From the NCBI RefSeq assembly GCF_017875955.1, contig NZ_JAGINK010000001.1, forward strand, positions 5,737,501-5,801,500: a stretch of 64,000 nt of DNA, written 5' to 3'. A model generated the notes under the pieces. That model was given only the letters and a program-made list of their open reading frames with translations. It was not told the origin of the DNA and made no database searches. A program made the translations under genes and the position numbers. This document shows, piece by piece, positions 31,375 through 38,974 of this stretch (position 1 is the first letter of the stretch; every line of letters starts with the position of its first letter). This DNA comes from Pseudomonas sp. BP8. Its GTDB lineage: Bacteria; Pseudomonadota; Gammaproteobacteria; Pseudomonadales; Pseudomonadaceae.

Positions 31375-32265
31375 TCACGATCCCAACGCCCGCGCCAACG
31401 CGGTCAGGCCCGGCCCGGCCAGAACAATCAGCAGGGCCGGGAACAGAAACACCATCATCACCGCCGACATCTTCGCCGACATCTTCGATACCCGCTCCTG
31501 CAGGTGGGTCAGGCGGCGGTCATCGAGCAGGGTCTTCAGTGCCTGCAACGACTTCATCGCGCCACTGCCCTGGACCAGCAACTGACGCAGGATCACGCAG
31601 GTATCAATCAATTCTTCCACCGCCAGCAGCTCAGCGGTCTTCTCCAGCTCGGCCGCCAAGGCCATCCCCGAGTCAACCCGTTGCAGCACCAGGCGCAGCT
31701 CTTCACTGATTTCCGGCAGCAGCGTGCGCCCCTCCTGGCTCAGCACGCGCAACGACTGCTCGACCGTGAGCCCGGTTTCAAACAGGATCCGCAGCAACGG
31801 AATCAGCAGGCTCACCTCGAGGCCGATACGTCGCTGGCGGCGTGCGGCCGCCAGCGCCAGCAACCGCTTGGGCAGCAGATAGCCGATGCCCAGCGCGCAC
31901 ATCGGCAGCACCAGCCAATGGCCGAGCCAGGCGCCGATCACGCCATGCTGAAGCAGCAGCGCCAGCCCTACTGTTAGCACCGGCAAGCCCAGCTGCAGCG
32001 CGGCGAACAGCGCTCGTTGGCGACTGCGCCGCCAGCCCACCCGGTCGAGCAGGGCCTGGGTTTCGCCATCGAGCGTTTGCAGGCGCCGGCCCAGGCTGCT
32101 GCTGCCCAGCCAGTGCAGCCAGTCGCCCAGGCGTTCTTCGCGGGCCATTTGCCCCTGTAGCCGCCGCGCGATCAGCAGCCGTGTGCGCAGCTGGCGCATC
32201 AGCTGCGCGCTCAACAAGCCAATCGCCGCCAGCAGACACAGGGCAAACAGCAGCCAGGCGATCAT
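31375..32265 (-). CDS. tadC: TadC inner-membrane platform protein
   Basis: 296 residues from the ATG at 32265, sharing one base with the tadB stop (TGATG). A T2SSF-type membrane protein: hydrophobic N-terminus, a cytosolic loop with LLIPLLRILFETGLTVEQSLR, and C-terminal membrane helices. It pairs with TadB to form the assembly platform that anchors the TadA ATPase. In-frame extension to 32361 is not supported since it would enter tadB. Confidence 0.9.
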   Translation of the reverse strand: MIAWLLFALCLLAAIGLLSAQLMRQLRTRLLIARRLQGQMAREERLGDWLHWLGSSSLGRRLQTLDGETQALLDRVGWRRSRQRALFAALQLGLPVLTVGLALLLQHGVIGAWLGHWLVLPMCALGIGYLLPKRLLALAAARRQRRIGLEVSLLIPLLRILFETGLTVEQSLRVLSQEGRTLLPEISEELRLVLQRVDSGMALAAELEKTAELLAVEELIDTCVILRQLLVQGSGAMKSLQALKTLLDDRRLTHLQERVSKMSAKMSAVMMVFLFPALLIVLAGPGLTALARALGS

Positions 32266-33146
32266 CACAGGCTCCTCATCATGCGCCACAGCACCAGGCA
32301 GCCGAGCGCCTGGAAGGCAAAGGCCAGCAACAGCAGGATCTGCCCCTGGCTGTCGCGCCACATGCCCAGCAAGTACGTCGGGTTACCGAACAGGAAGTAG
32401 CCGACCATGAACAACGGCAGCGCGCCGAGGATCCACGCGGTTACCCGGGTTTCACCGGTCATCGCCTTGAGCTGGCGCGCGCCTTGCTCGCGCTCACGGA
32501 TCAGCTTGATCAGGTTTTCCAGCAATTCGCTGGCGTTGCCGCCGTATTGCTGGTTGATACGCATGCCCAGGGCGAGCAGGCGCAGTTCGTCCTGGTCGTA
32601 CAGTTCGGCCAGCTCGCTCAAGGCGACATCCAGCGCCACGCCCAGGCGCACGTTGCGGCGCACCCGCTCCATGGCCGAACGCAGCGGCTCACGGGCACCG
32701 TCGATACCCCCCAGCACCGAGTCGTTCAAAGTTCGCCCGGCCTTCAAACTGCGCACACTGAAGTCGAGCAGGCTGGGCAACTGCTCGATGATCAGACGCA
32801 GGCGCCGCCGATAGCGCCAGCTCAGGTACAGGCGGCCGAGCACTGGCACACCGATCACCATCATCAGCGCACCGGCCCAGCCGGCCAACAGTTGCCCCAC
32901 CAGCACCAGGCCGATCCAGCCCAGCAACCAGGCCTTGGCATTGAACTGCGCGGTGTCCAGCCCGGCCCGCAGCAGCAACGGGTCGAACCAGTCGCGGCGA
33001 GCCTTGCCCGAGCGCACGGCGAGGTAGGCACGGCCCAGGCGCTGGAGAATGCGTTCCTCGCCGCGCTTGTACAGGCCCAAGCGATACAGCAGCAGCGAGG
33101 CGCCCAACAACAGCGGCGACAGCGCCAGCAGCAGCGGGCCGCTCAC
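32265..33146 (-). CDS. tadB: TadB inner-membrane platform protein
   Basis: 293 residues, GTG start at 33146 within a GTGA overlap with tadA. Four hydrophobic segments (for example PLLLALSPLLLGASLLLY and WLLGWIGLVLVGQLLAGW). The central cytosolic region has the T2SSF feature IEQLPSLLDFSVRSLKAGRT. It forms the platform with TadC. The tight overlaps with tadA and tadC imply one polycistronic, translationally coupled message. Confidence 0.92.
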   Translation of the reverse strand: MSGPLLLALSPLLLGASLLLYRLGLYKRGEERILQRLGRAYLAVRSGKARRDWFDPLLLRAGLDTAQFNAKAWLLGWIGLVLVGQLLAGWAGALMMVIGVPVLGRLYLSWRYRRRLRLIIEQLPSLLDFSVRSLKAGRTLNDSVLGGIDGAREPLRSAMERVRRNVRLGVALDVALSELAELYDQDELRLLALGMRINQQYGGNASELLENLIKLIREREQGARQLKAMTGETRVTAWILGALPLFMVGYFLFGNPTYLLGMWRDSQGQILLLLAFAFQALGCLVLWRMMRSL

Positions 33147-34396
33147 AGCACACCTTCGTTACGCAGTTTGGCTCCGGCCGGGTTTGGCGCTTCGCGTACA
33201 AACACATCGCCGCGCCGGTCGAGACGGAACAGGGTATTGGTGACGTAGACGTCATCACGCACGCCAACCACTTCCAGCACCTCGCTGACGCAGCGCCGGC
33301 CATCCGCCAGGCGGGTCAACTGGATGACCACGTCGAGGGCGGCGCAGAGCATCTGGCGCAAGGTCTTCTCGGCGATCTGCTTGCCGCTCAGGCCGACCAG
33401 GGTTTCCAGGCGCAGCAAGGCATCCTGGGCCGTGTTGGCGTGCACCGTGCTCATCGAGCCGTCATGCCCGGTGTTCATCGCCGTGAGCACATCGAGCACT
33501 TCGGCGCCGCGGATCTCGCCCAGCAGAATGCGGTCAGGGCGCATCCGCAAGGCATTGCGAATGAGGTCGCTGGACTTGATCTCACCATGCCCTTCGACGT
33601 TCGGCGGGCGTGTCTCGAGGCGCACCACATGGGGGTGGTTGAGTTGCAGTTCGGCAACGTCTTCGATGGTCACCAACCGCTCATGCGGGGCAATCATCTG
33701 GCTGAGAATGTTCAGCAACGTGGTCTTGCCGGTACCGGTGCCGCCGCTGACCAGGATGTTGCAGCGCCGCCCCACGGCACGCTCGAGAAACTCCAGGATG
33801 CCCTGGTCGATGGCGCGGGTGGCAAGCAGGTCGGCGCTTTTCAGCATGTCGCTGCGAAACTTTCGAATAGACAGGCACGGCCCGTCCAGCGCCACCGGCG
33901 GAATGATCGCATTGACCCGGCTGCCATCGGGCATGCGCGCATCGACCATCGGCGACGATTCATCCAGGCGCCGCCCCAACGGCGCCAGAATGCGCTGCAT
34001 GACCCGCTCGACATGGTGGGCGTCGATGAAGCGCAGGTCGGTCAGTTGCAGCAGCCCGGCCCGCTCGACAAACACCCGGTACGGGCCGTTGACCAGGATC
34101 TCGGTGACGCTGGGGTCGCGCAGCAGTACTTCCAGCGGGCCATAGCCCGTCAGCTCGTCGACCAGTTCTTCGGCCATGCGCTCCATCTCGTAGCGCGACA
34201 GGGCCAGGCGCAACCGCGCGACATAGTCGCCAACCTGCTCGAAGACGAACTGGGTCAGGGCTGGCCGCGCGCCTTCGAGCAGGTTGCGCCCACTGTCTTC
34301 GATGCTGTCGATGACATGGTGGTGCAGCGCGCGCTTGAGCGCCTGCGACTCGCTCGGCGCATGCCGCGCGCCGCCGAACGGTTCGTCGCCGCTCAC
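33143..34396 (-). CDS. tadA: TadA secretion/pilus ATPase
   Basis: 417 residues, GTG start at 34396 in a GTGA overlap with tadZ. A GspE/PilB-type secretion ATPase of the TadA/VirB11-like group: Walker A GGTGTGKTT (218-226), Asp box around VTIEDVAEL, Walker B-region RILLGEIRG (289-297), and the His box STVHANTAQDAL. The N-terminal half binds the platform (GYGPLEVLLRDPSVTEI). It powers Flp pilus extension at the cytosolic face. Confidence 0.95.
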   Translation of the reverse strand: MSGDEPFGGARHAPSESQALKRALHHHVIDSIEDSGRNLLEGARPALTQFVFEQVGDYVARLRLALSRYEMERMAEELVDELTGYGPLEVLLRDPSVTEILVNGPYRVFVERAGLLQLTDLRFIDAHHVERVMQRILAPLGRRLDESSPMVDARMPDGSRVNAIIPPVALDGPCLSIRKFRSDMLKSADLLATRAIDQGILEFLERAVGRRCNILVSGGTGTGKTTLLNILSQMIAPHERLVTIEDVAELQLNHPHVVRLETRPPNVEGHGEIKSSDLIRNALRMRPDRILLGEIRGAEVLDVLTAMNTGHDGSMSTVHANTAQDALLRLETLVGLSGKQIAEKTLRQMLCAALDVVIQLTRLADGRRCVSEVLEVVGVRDDVYVTNTLFRLDRRGDVFVREAPNPAGAKLRNEGVL

Positions 34397-35583
34397 TTGC
34401 TCCCCCAGAGGCGGCGCAGCCAGGTCAGGGTCGGTGTTTCGAGGCCTTCCGAGCGCCGCGCCAGGCGCTCGCCCAAGGTTTGCAGGGCCTGCGTCAGGTT
34501 TTCCCGAGGCGCGACCTCGAACAGGCTCAGCCCTTGATTCTTGGCACTCAGGCGTACCTCCGGGCTGTACGGCAGGGCTTTGAGCAGCGGCAGACCATAG
34601 CGCTTGGCCAGAGCATCGGGATCGGGCGCCACGTTGCGCAGGTAGCGGTCGACCAGCAGGCTGGCGTGGTCCAGCTTGAGGCCGCGATCACGCCATTGCT
34701 CAAGGACTTCCAGGTTACGCCGGCAGTCGATGATGTTCTGGTCGGTATAGACGATCAGCTTGTCGCAGTGGGTGACGATGGTGCGCAAGGCTTCACTGTC
34801 GGCCTGCCCGGCAAGGTTTACCACGATGTGCTGGAAGTGCTGGCGCAGGGCGCTGAGCAACATGTACAGCTCGGCCGGGCTGGTCTTGCGCAGAAGGTCG
34901 TCGGGCTCGGCATAGGCGAGGATGCGCAGGCCACTCTTGTCGCGGGTAAAGGCGCTGTCGATCAGCGTGGCATCCAGCCGGCGCAGATGGCGCAAGGCAT
35001 CGCCGAAAAAGAACGACGCTTCCAGCCCAAGCAAGGCCAGGCTGTCGCCGCGCGGCAGGCCGAGGTCGAGCAGCAGGGTCTGTTGGCCGCTGTCCTGCAC
35101 CACCCGCGCAAGGTGCGTGGTCAACAGCGCACCGTCGGCACCGCGCTGGGCACCGTAGAGTACGCTCAGGCCGCCCAGGCTGGGGTTGCTGGTGACGGTG
35201 GGCAGGCGCTTGCTCAGCCGCCGCACCAGCCCTGCCACTTCACTGGCCCGCGAGCCGTAGGCGACGAAGTCACGGGCGCCGGCGCGCATTGCATGCAGCA
35301 CCAACTGGTTGTCCAGGCCATCGCCGAGGGCGACGATCGCCAGCATCGGCTTGGCTTCCAGCACGCCCTCGATCAAGGCGCACTGACTGACCAGCTGTTC
35401 ACGGTCCAGGCCAATGAACAGCAGGTTACTGAAGGTGACGTCGACCAACGCCAGCAGCTCGTCGAGGTTGCCGGCACTGGCGCCGATCACCTGGCCGTTC
35501 GAGGCCAGGGCACCCTGCAGCCAACTGAGGTCTTCTTCGTTGCGGGTAATCGCCAGGTAGGTCTGATTCAGGCTCTCGCTCAT
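34393..35583 (-). CDS. tadZ: TadZ/CpaE-like localisation protein with atypical P-loop
   Basis: 396 residues. An N-terminal receiver-like domain (about 1-120) and a C-terminal ParA/MinD-like domain (about 135-390). The usual Walker A (KGGxGKT) is replaced by LYGAQRGADGALLTT, so ATP binding may be weak or absent; divergent P-loops are known in TadZ proteins. TadZ helps place the pilus machinery, often at a pole. The ATG at 35583 overlaps the rcpA stop (ATGA). Confidence 0.9.
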   Translation of the reverse strand: MSESLNQTYLAITRNEEDLSWLQGALASNGQVIGASAGNLDELLALVDVTFSNLLFIGLDREQLVSQCALIEGVLEAKPMLAIVALGDGLDNQLVLHAMRAGARDFVAYGSRASEVAGLVRRLSKRLPTVTSNPSLGGLSVLYGAQRGADGALLTTHLARVVQDSGQQTLLLDLGLPRGDSLALLGLEASFFFGDALRHLRRLDATLIDSAFTRDKSGLRILAYAEPDDLLRKTSPAELYMLLSALRQHFQHIVVNLAGQADSEALRTIVTHCDKLIVYTDQNIIDCRRNLEVLEQWRDRGLKLDHASLLVDRYLRNVAPDPDALAKRYGLPLLKALPYSPEVRLSAKNQGLSLFEVAPRENLTQALQTLGERLARRSEGLETPTLTWLRRLWGSK

Positions 35584-36824
35584 CGTGATAACCCGCTACG
35601 GCCATCGAAGTTGCCGTTTTCCAGGAAGAACAGCTGGCCCCAGCTGGGGTCGTAAGTGCGCAGGTTTTCGCCGGGCAGCTCTGGCAGACGCGCATTGACT
35701 GCCAGCGGCTGGACCAGGTGCGGGGTGACGATCATCAGCAGCTCGGTGTCTTCGCGCTGGATGCCCGACTGGCGAAACAGCGCACCGATGATCGGCAGGC
35801 TGCCCAGCCCTGGGAGCTTGTCGACCGACGAGCGGGTGTTGCTGCTGACCAGGCCGCTGATGATGAAACTCTCGCCATCGGCCAGGGAAATACTGGTGTC
35901 GGTACGCCGTACACTCAGGCCCGGTACCAGGGTGCCGGCGATGTTCACCGCGTTGTTGTAGTCCAGCTCGCTGACTTCCGGCGCAACCTTGAGGGTGATG
36001 CGGTCGCGGCTGATCACGGTAGGGGTCAGCGCCAGGCGTACACCAAACTCTTTGTACTCGATCGAGACGTTGTCGCTACCGGCGCTGGGCACCGGGATCG
36101 GGATTTCGCCGCCGGCCAGAAAGCTTGCGGTCAGGCCGCTGAGCACGGTCAGGCTGGGGCGCGCCAGGGTATAGGCGAAGCCGCTGTTTTCCAGCGCACT
36201 GATCGCCGCCAGGAAGCGGCTGCTGCCGCCACCCCAGACGATGTTGAAGACGTTGTCATTGAGCGGGATTGCCGGGCGCAGGCCAGACGCCCCGCCCGGG
36301 GTGACGTTGACCCCCGGCACGGTACCGGGCGAGCCGATCACGCTGTTGTTCGAGCCGCTGAAGAACAACCGCGCACCGGCTTCCTTGAGCTTGGTCCGGC
36401 GCACCTCGACGAAGCGGATGTCGGCCTGCACCTGGGTCGGCAGCTGGTTGTCCTGCGAGGGCAGCAGCGCGCCAGGAGCCATGTCGACGCTGGCCTGGCC
36501 CTTGACGAACAGCATCGCCCGATGTGGCGCCGGCGCACAGGCGGTCCACAGCATCAGGCTGGTGCTGCCTGGGGCAACGGCGGTAATCAGCACCGCACGG
36601 TCGCCGCTGGGCTGCACGTCGGCGACCTTCGGCTCACCGACGGCTGCGCGGCTGATCGCCAACGGCAGGCGCAGCTCCTGTTGCAGGCCCTGGTCTATCT
36701 CGATCACCGAGGGCAATTCGGCAAACGCCGAGCAGCCTCTGTCTGCCGCCTCGGCGCTGGAACACGCGGCGAGCAGCGCCACGGCGAGGCACAACGGTGT
36801 GAACATCCGCGCGGAACTACGCAT
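35580..36824 (-). CDS. rcpA: RcpA/CpaC secretin, putative lipoprotein
   Basis: 414 residues. The N-terminal MRSSARMFTPLCLAVALLAAC has a plausible lipobox (LAAC, Cys21). An N-terminal BON/N0-like domain (about 40-110) is followed by the secretin homology core: SGLTASFLAGGEIPIPVPSA, then VSSNTRSSVDKLPGLGSLPI (about 330-350) and ELLMIVTPHLVQP. It forms the outer-membrane channel for the Flp pilus. It lies 18 bp after rcpC and overlaps tadZ by 4 bp. Confidence 0.92.
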   Translation of the reverse strand: MRSSARMFTPLCLAVALLAACSSAEAADRGCSAFAELPSVIEIDQGLQQELRLPLAISRAAVGEPKVADVQPSGDRAVLITAVAPGSTSLMLWTACAPAPHRAMLFVKGQASVDMAPGALLPSQDNQLPTQVQADIRFVEVRRTKLKEAGARLFFSGSNNSVIGSPGTVPGVNVTPGGASGLRPAIPLNDNVFNIVWGGGSSRFLAAISALENSGFAYTLARPSLTVLSGLTASFLAGGEIPIPVPSAGSDNVSIEYKEFGVRLALTPTVISRDRITLKVAPEVSELDYNNAVNIAGTLVPGLSVRRTDTSISLADGESFIISGLVSSNTRSSVDKLPGLGSLPIIGALFRQSGIQREDTELLMIVTPHLVQPLAVNARLPELPGENLRTYDPSWGQLFFLENGNFDGRSGLSR

Positions 36825-36842
36825 GGCTGCATCCTTGCTGGG

Positions 36843-37772
36843 TCAGGGTGTCTTGGTCGGATCGTTGGCCTGGGCGCCGCGAATGATCTGCATGCCAGGG
36901 GCCGCGCCGGTGGCGACCGTCTTGGCCATGGGCACCTGGGACAACTGGCTGAAACGGAACAGCTCGCGGTTGGCACTCTCCACCTGCGGCTTGGCCTGGG
37001 GGTTGGCCCAGTAGCCGGCCAGCAGCTGTTCATCGGCGCTGCGTACGGCCAGGCGCAAGCTGCCCGCTTGAGCGGCCAGCATCAGCCGGCTGGCCAAGGC
37101 TTCGGGCACGGCCAGGGCCACGGTACGCGTGGCGTTGCCCGACTGGCGGTAAGCCTGCTGTTCTTCAGCGGTTTGCGCGGGCCGGCCGTCATTGGCCAGG
37201 CCGGTCTGCTCGCCGACACTGAGCACGCGCAGGGCAGGCAGCACGACCTGTGCAGAAGACTGCGGGTTGTTGTTTTCTTCGCGCAAGAACAACAGCACAT
37301 CGACATAGTCGCCGGGGCGCAGTTGCCCGGCCGCACCAATCACTTCGTCGACGGCCAGCGCCACGGCACGCTCGTGGCGGCGGATCATCCGCGCCAGCGG
37401 GCCGCCCGCCTGGAAGCTGTTCTCGTCGAGCCAGGCGCCCTTGAGCAAGGGCCGCGCACTGCTGCGTCCAAGCACTTGTTCAAGCGTGGCGAAGGCACCC
37501 TCGGGGACCACCTGCAACCGCTCGATCAGTACATCGTCCTCGCCCAAAGGCGTGTTCGCGGCTACATCCCGACGCAATACGACCAGTGGCGAACGACGTG
37601 GCTCATCGAGCTGAATTGGCGCCGGTGCAGCCACCGGCTGCGCTGCGGCTTCGGCCGTGGGGGCTGGCGCTACCGGTGCAGGTGGACGACTCAGGGTCAG
37701 CCCCCAGTAGCCCGCGAGCAATGCAGCAAGTAGAAACACTCCGGCAAGAATCATGCTCAAGCGACTGCTCAT
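36843..37772 (-). CDS. rcpC: RcpC/CpaB pilus assembly protein
   Basis: 309 residues from the ATG at 37770-37772, with GGGAG 7 nt upstream. One N-terminal membrane anchor (MILAGVFLLAALLAGYWGL), then a SAF/RcpC domain (about 70-135, VVLRRDVAANTPLGEDDV) and a second domain with the RcpC-specific LRPGDYVDVLLFLRE. It acts in the periplasm with RcpA. It is divergent from flp with 282 bp between starts, where the shared control region lies. Confidence 0.9.
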   Translation of the reverse strand: MSSRLSMILAGVFLLAALLAGYWGLTLSRPPAPVAPAPTAEAAAQPVAAPAPIQLDEPRRSPLVVLRRDVAANTPLGEDDVLIERLQVVPEGAFATLEQVLGRSSARPLLKGAWLDENSFQAGGPLARMIRRHERAVALAVDEVIGAAGQLRPGDYVDVLLFLREENNNPQSSAQVVLPALRVLSVGEQTGLANDGRPAQTAEEQQAYRQSGNATRTVALAVPEALASRLMLAAQAGSLRLAVRSADEQLLAGYWANPQAKPQVESANRELFRFSQLSQVPMAKTVATGAAPGMQIIRGAQANDPTKTP

Positions 37773-38054
37773 TACCGCTCTCCCGTCCTGGAAGCATGAT
37801 GGCAAAAAGTAACTATTTCGCTATTGCACGGTAGTCCAGAGCGGATATTTCGCCATGAGCAGGGCATGCAATTTCCAGCCAGGGAATTGACGCTCATATA
37901 AAACATGAACTTACCCGCGTTCCGCTCACCCCCTACTTTGTGATTAACGCCTTGTTACATTTGCAGGTCGCCACAGGTTGACGATGCTCTGATGGCAAAG
38001 GGGTATCACTGCAGTGCCCCGAACACCCGCGCCAATGGCGCCAGGAGATGTGCC
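37773..38054. promoter_or_regulatory. Divergent rcpC/flp control region
   Basis: The 282-bp gap between divergent starts is relatively AT-rich around 37890-37960. It holds two TTGACG hexamers (about 37889 and 37978) that could be -35 elements for flp, and a CTACTTT motif like the one upstream of pprB. A GCGCCA-A-TGGCGC dyad directly precedes the flp ribosome site. No exact PprB box is known to me, so the binding sites are unassigned. Confidence 0.35.
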
Positions 38055-38243
38055 ATGTTGCTGCTTAAGATCTATGTCCAGTGCAAGACTTTTCTGCAAA
38101 GCAAGGAAGGAGCCTCGGGTATCGAATACGCGGTGATTGCGGCGATGGTGGCCGTGGCGTTGGCGGCGTTTGTGACGCCTATCTCGACGCAAGTGACGGC
38201 GTTGATGACCACCATCCAGAACGCGATTACTCCTACACCATAA
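38055..38243 (+). CDS. flp: Flp/Fap-type type IVb pilin
   Basis: 62 residues from the ATG at 38055, with CCAGGAG 7 nt upstream; an upstream in-frame extension is rejected. A short class-III leader ends at the FppA cleavage site KEG/ASGIEYAVIAAMVAV: Gly19 at -1, Glu24 at +5 and Tyr25, the Flp hallmark. The mature pilin is 43 residues and almost entirely one hydrophobic helix, normal for Flp. It is separated by 44 bp from a stand-alone receiver gene on the same strand, so the two are probably co-transcribed. Confidence 0.94.
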   Translation: MLLLKIYVQCKTFLQSKEGASGIEYAVIAAMVAVALAAFVTPISTQVTALMTTIQNAITPTP

Positions 38244-38287
38244 TATTTACTGTCTGATCTGCAATGCCATAAACCCAGGAGCTACCA

Positions 38288-38695
38288 ATGCAGAACTCTT
38301 CCTTGCGTCAGCAGATTCTTCTGGTCGACGACGAGGAAGAGGCATTGCAGGAACTGGCCGAACTGCTGGAAAACGAAGGTTTTCACTGCCACACGGCAAC
38401 CTCGGTGAAAGCTGCCTTGCAGCTACTTACCCGTCATCCTGATGTGGCTCTGGTCATCACTGATCTGCGCATGCCCGACGAGAGCGGCATCGCCCTGATC
38501 AAACGCCTGCGAGACCACACCGCTCGCCAGCACCTGCCGGTCATCGTCATGTCTGGCCATGCCGACCTGGACGACGTCAGCGACCTGCTGCGGTTGCATG
38601 TGCTGGATCTGTTTCGCAAACCCCTCTATCACGCCCGCCTGCTGGAGACCCTTGATAACCTGTTTCCTGCACCGAGGATGCAGGCAGTCAGGTAA
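38288..38695 (+). CDS. Stand-alone receiver-domain protein in the flp operon
   Basis: 135 residues, the length of a single response-regulator receiver with no output domain. It has the acidic pocket (LLVDDEE), phosphoacceptor D59 in VITDLRMPDESG and a KP pair at 111-112. Both its length and the position of D59 match the PprB receiver, and the flanking sequences are similar (TDLRMPDESG versus CDLHMPERDG), suggesting PprA may phosphorylate it. A phosphate sink or an adaptor role is possible. It follows flp by 44 bp and precedes a REP array. Confidence 0.88.
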   Translation: MQNSSLRQQILLVDDEEEALQELAELLENEGFHCHTATSVKAALQLLTRHPDVALVITDLRMPDESGIALIKRLRDHTARQHLPVIVMSGHADLDDVSDLLRLHVLDLFRKPLYHARLLETLDNLFPAPRMQAVR

Positions 38696-38711
38696 ATCAT
38701 TGTTCGTCTGG

Positions 38712-38952
38712 GCCGGCCTCTTCGCGGGGCAAGCCCGCTCCTACAGGGACGGCGCCGCCCTCACCAACACCCCCCCACCTGCAGGAACGGGCGTGCCCCG
38801 CGAAGAGGCCCGCCCAGCCCACACCCGCCCTCACCGACACCACCCCACCTGTAGGAGCGGGCTTGTCCCGCGAAGAGGCCCGCCCAGCCCACACCCGCCC
38901 TCACCGACACCACCCCACCTGTAGGAGCGGGCTTGCCCCGCGAAGAGGCCGG
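38712..38952. repeat. REP array with a 70-bp tandem period
   Basis: One REP in forward orientation (38712-38747) followed by three inverted copies at about 38778, 38848 and 38918. The last two sit in a 70-bp unit repeated exactly (38811-38880 and 38881-38950), with a diverged third unit before them. It fills the 279-bp gap between the receiver gene and the TpsB gene. Confidence 0.9.
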
Positions 38953-38974
38953 TCAGGACGTACACCTCTCGTCC

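Noticed and set aside
38712..38952. Repeat array resembling CRISPR at first glance
   Set aside because: Units are palindromic REPs within a 70-bp duplication; the intervening sequence is also repeated, so there are no unique spacers and no cas genes are visible.
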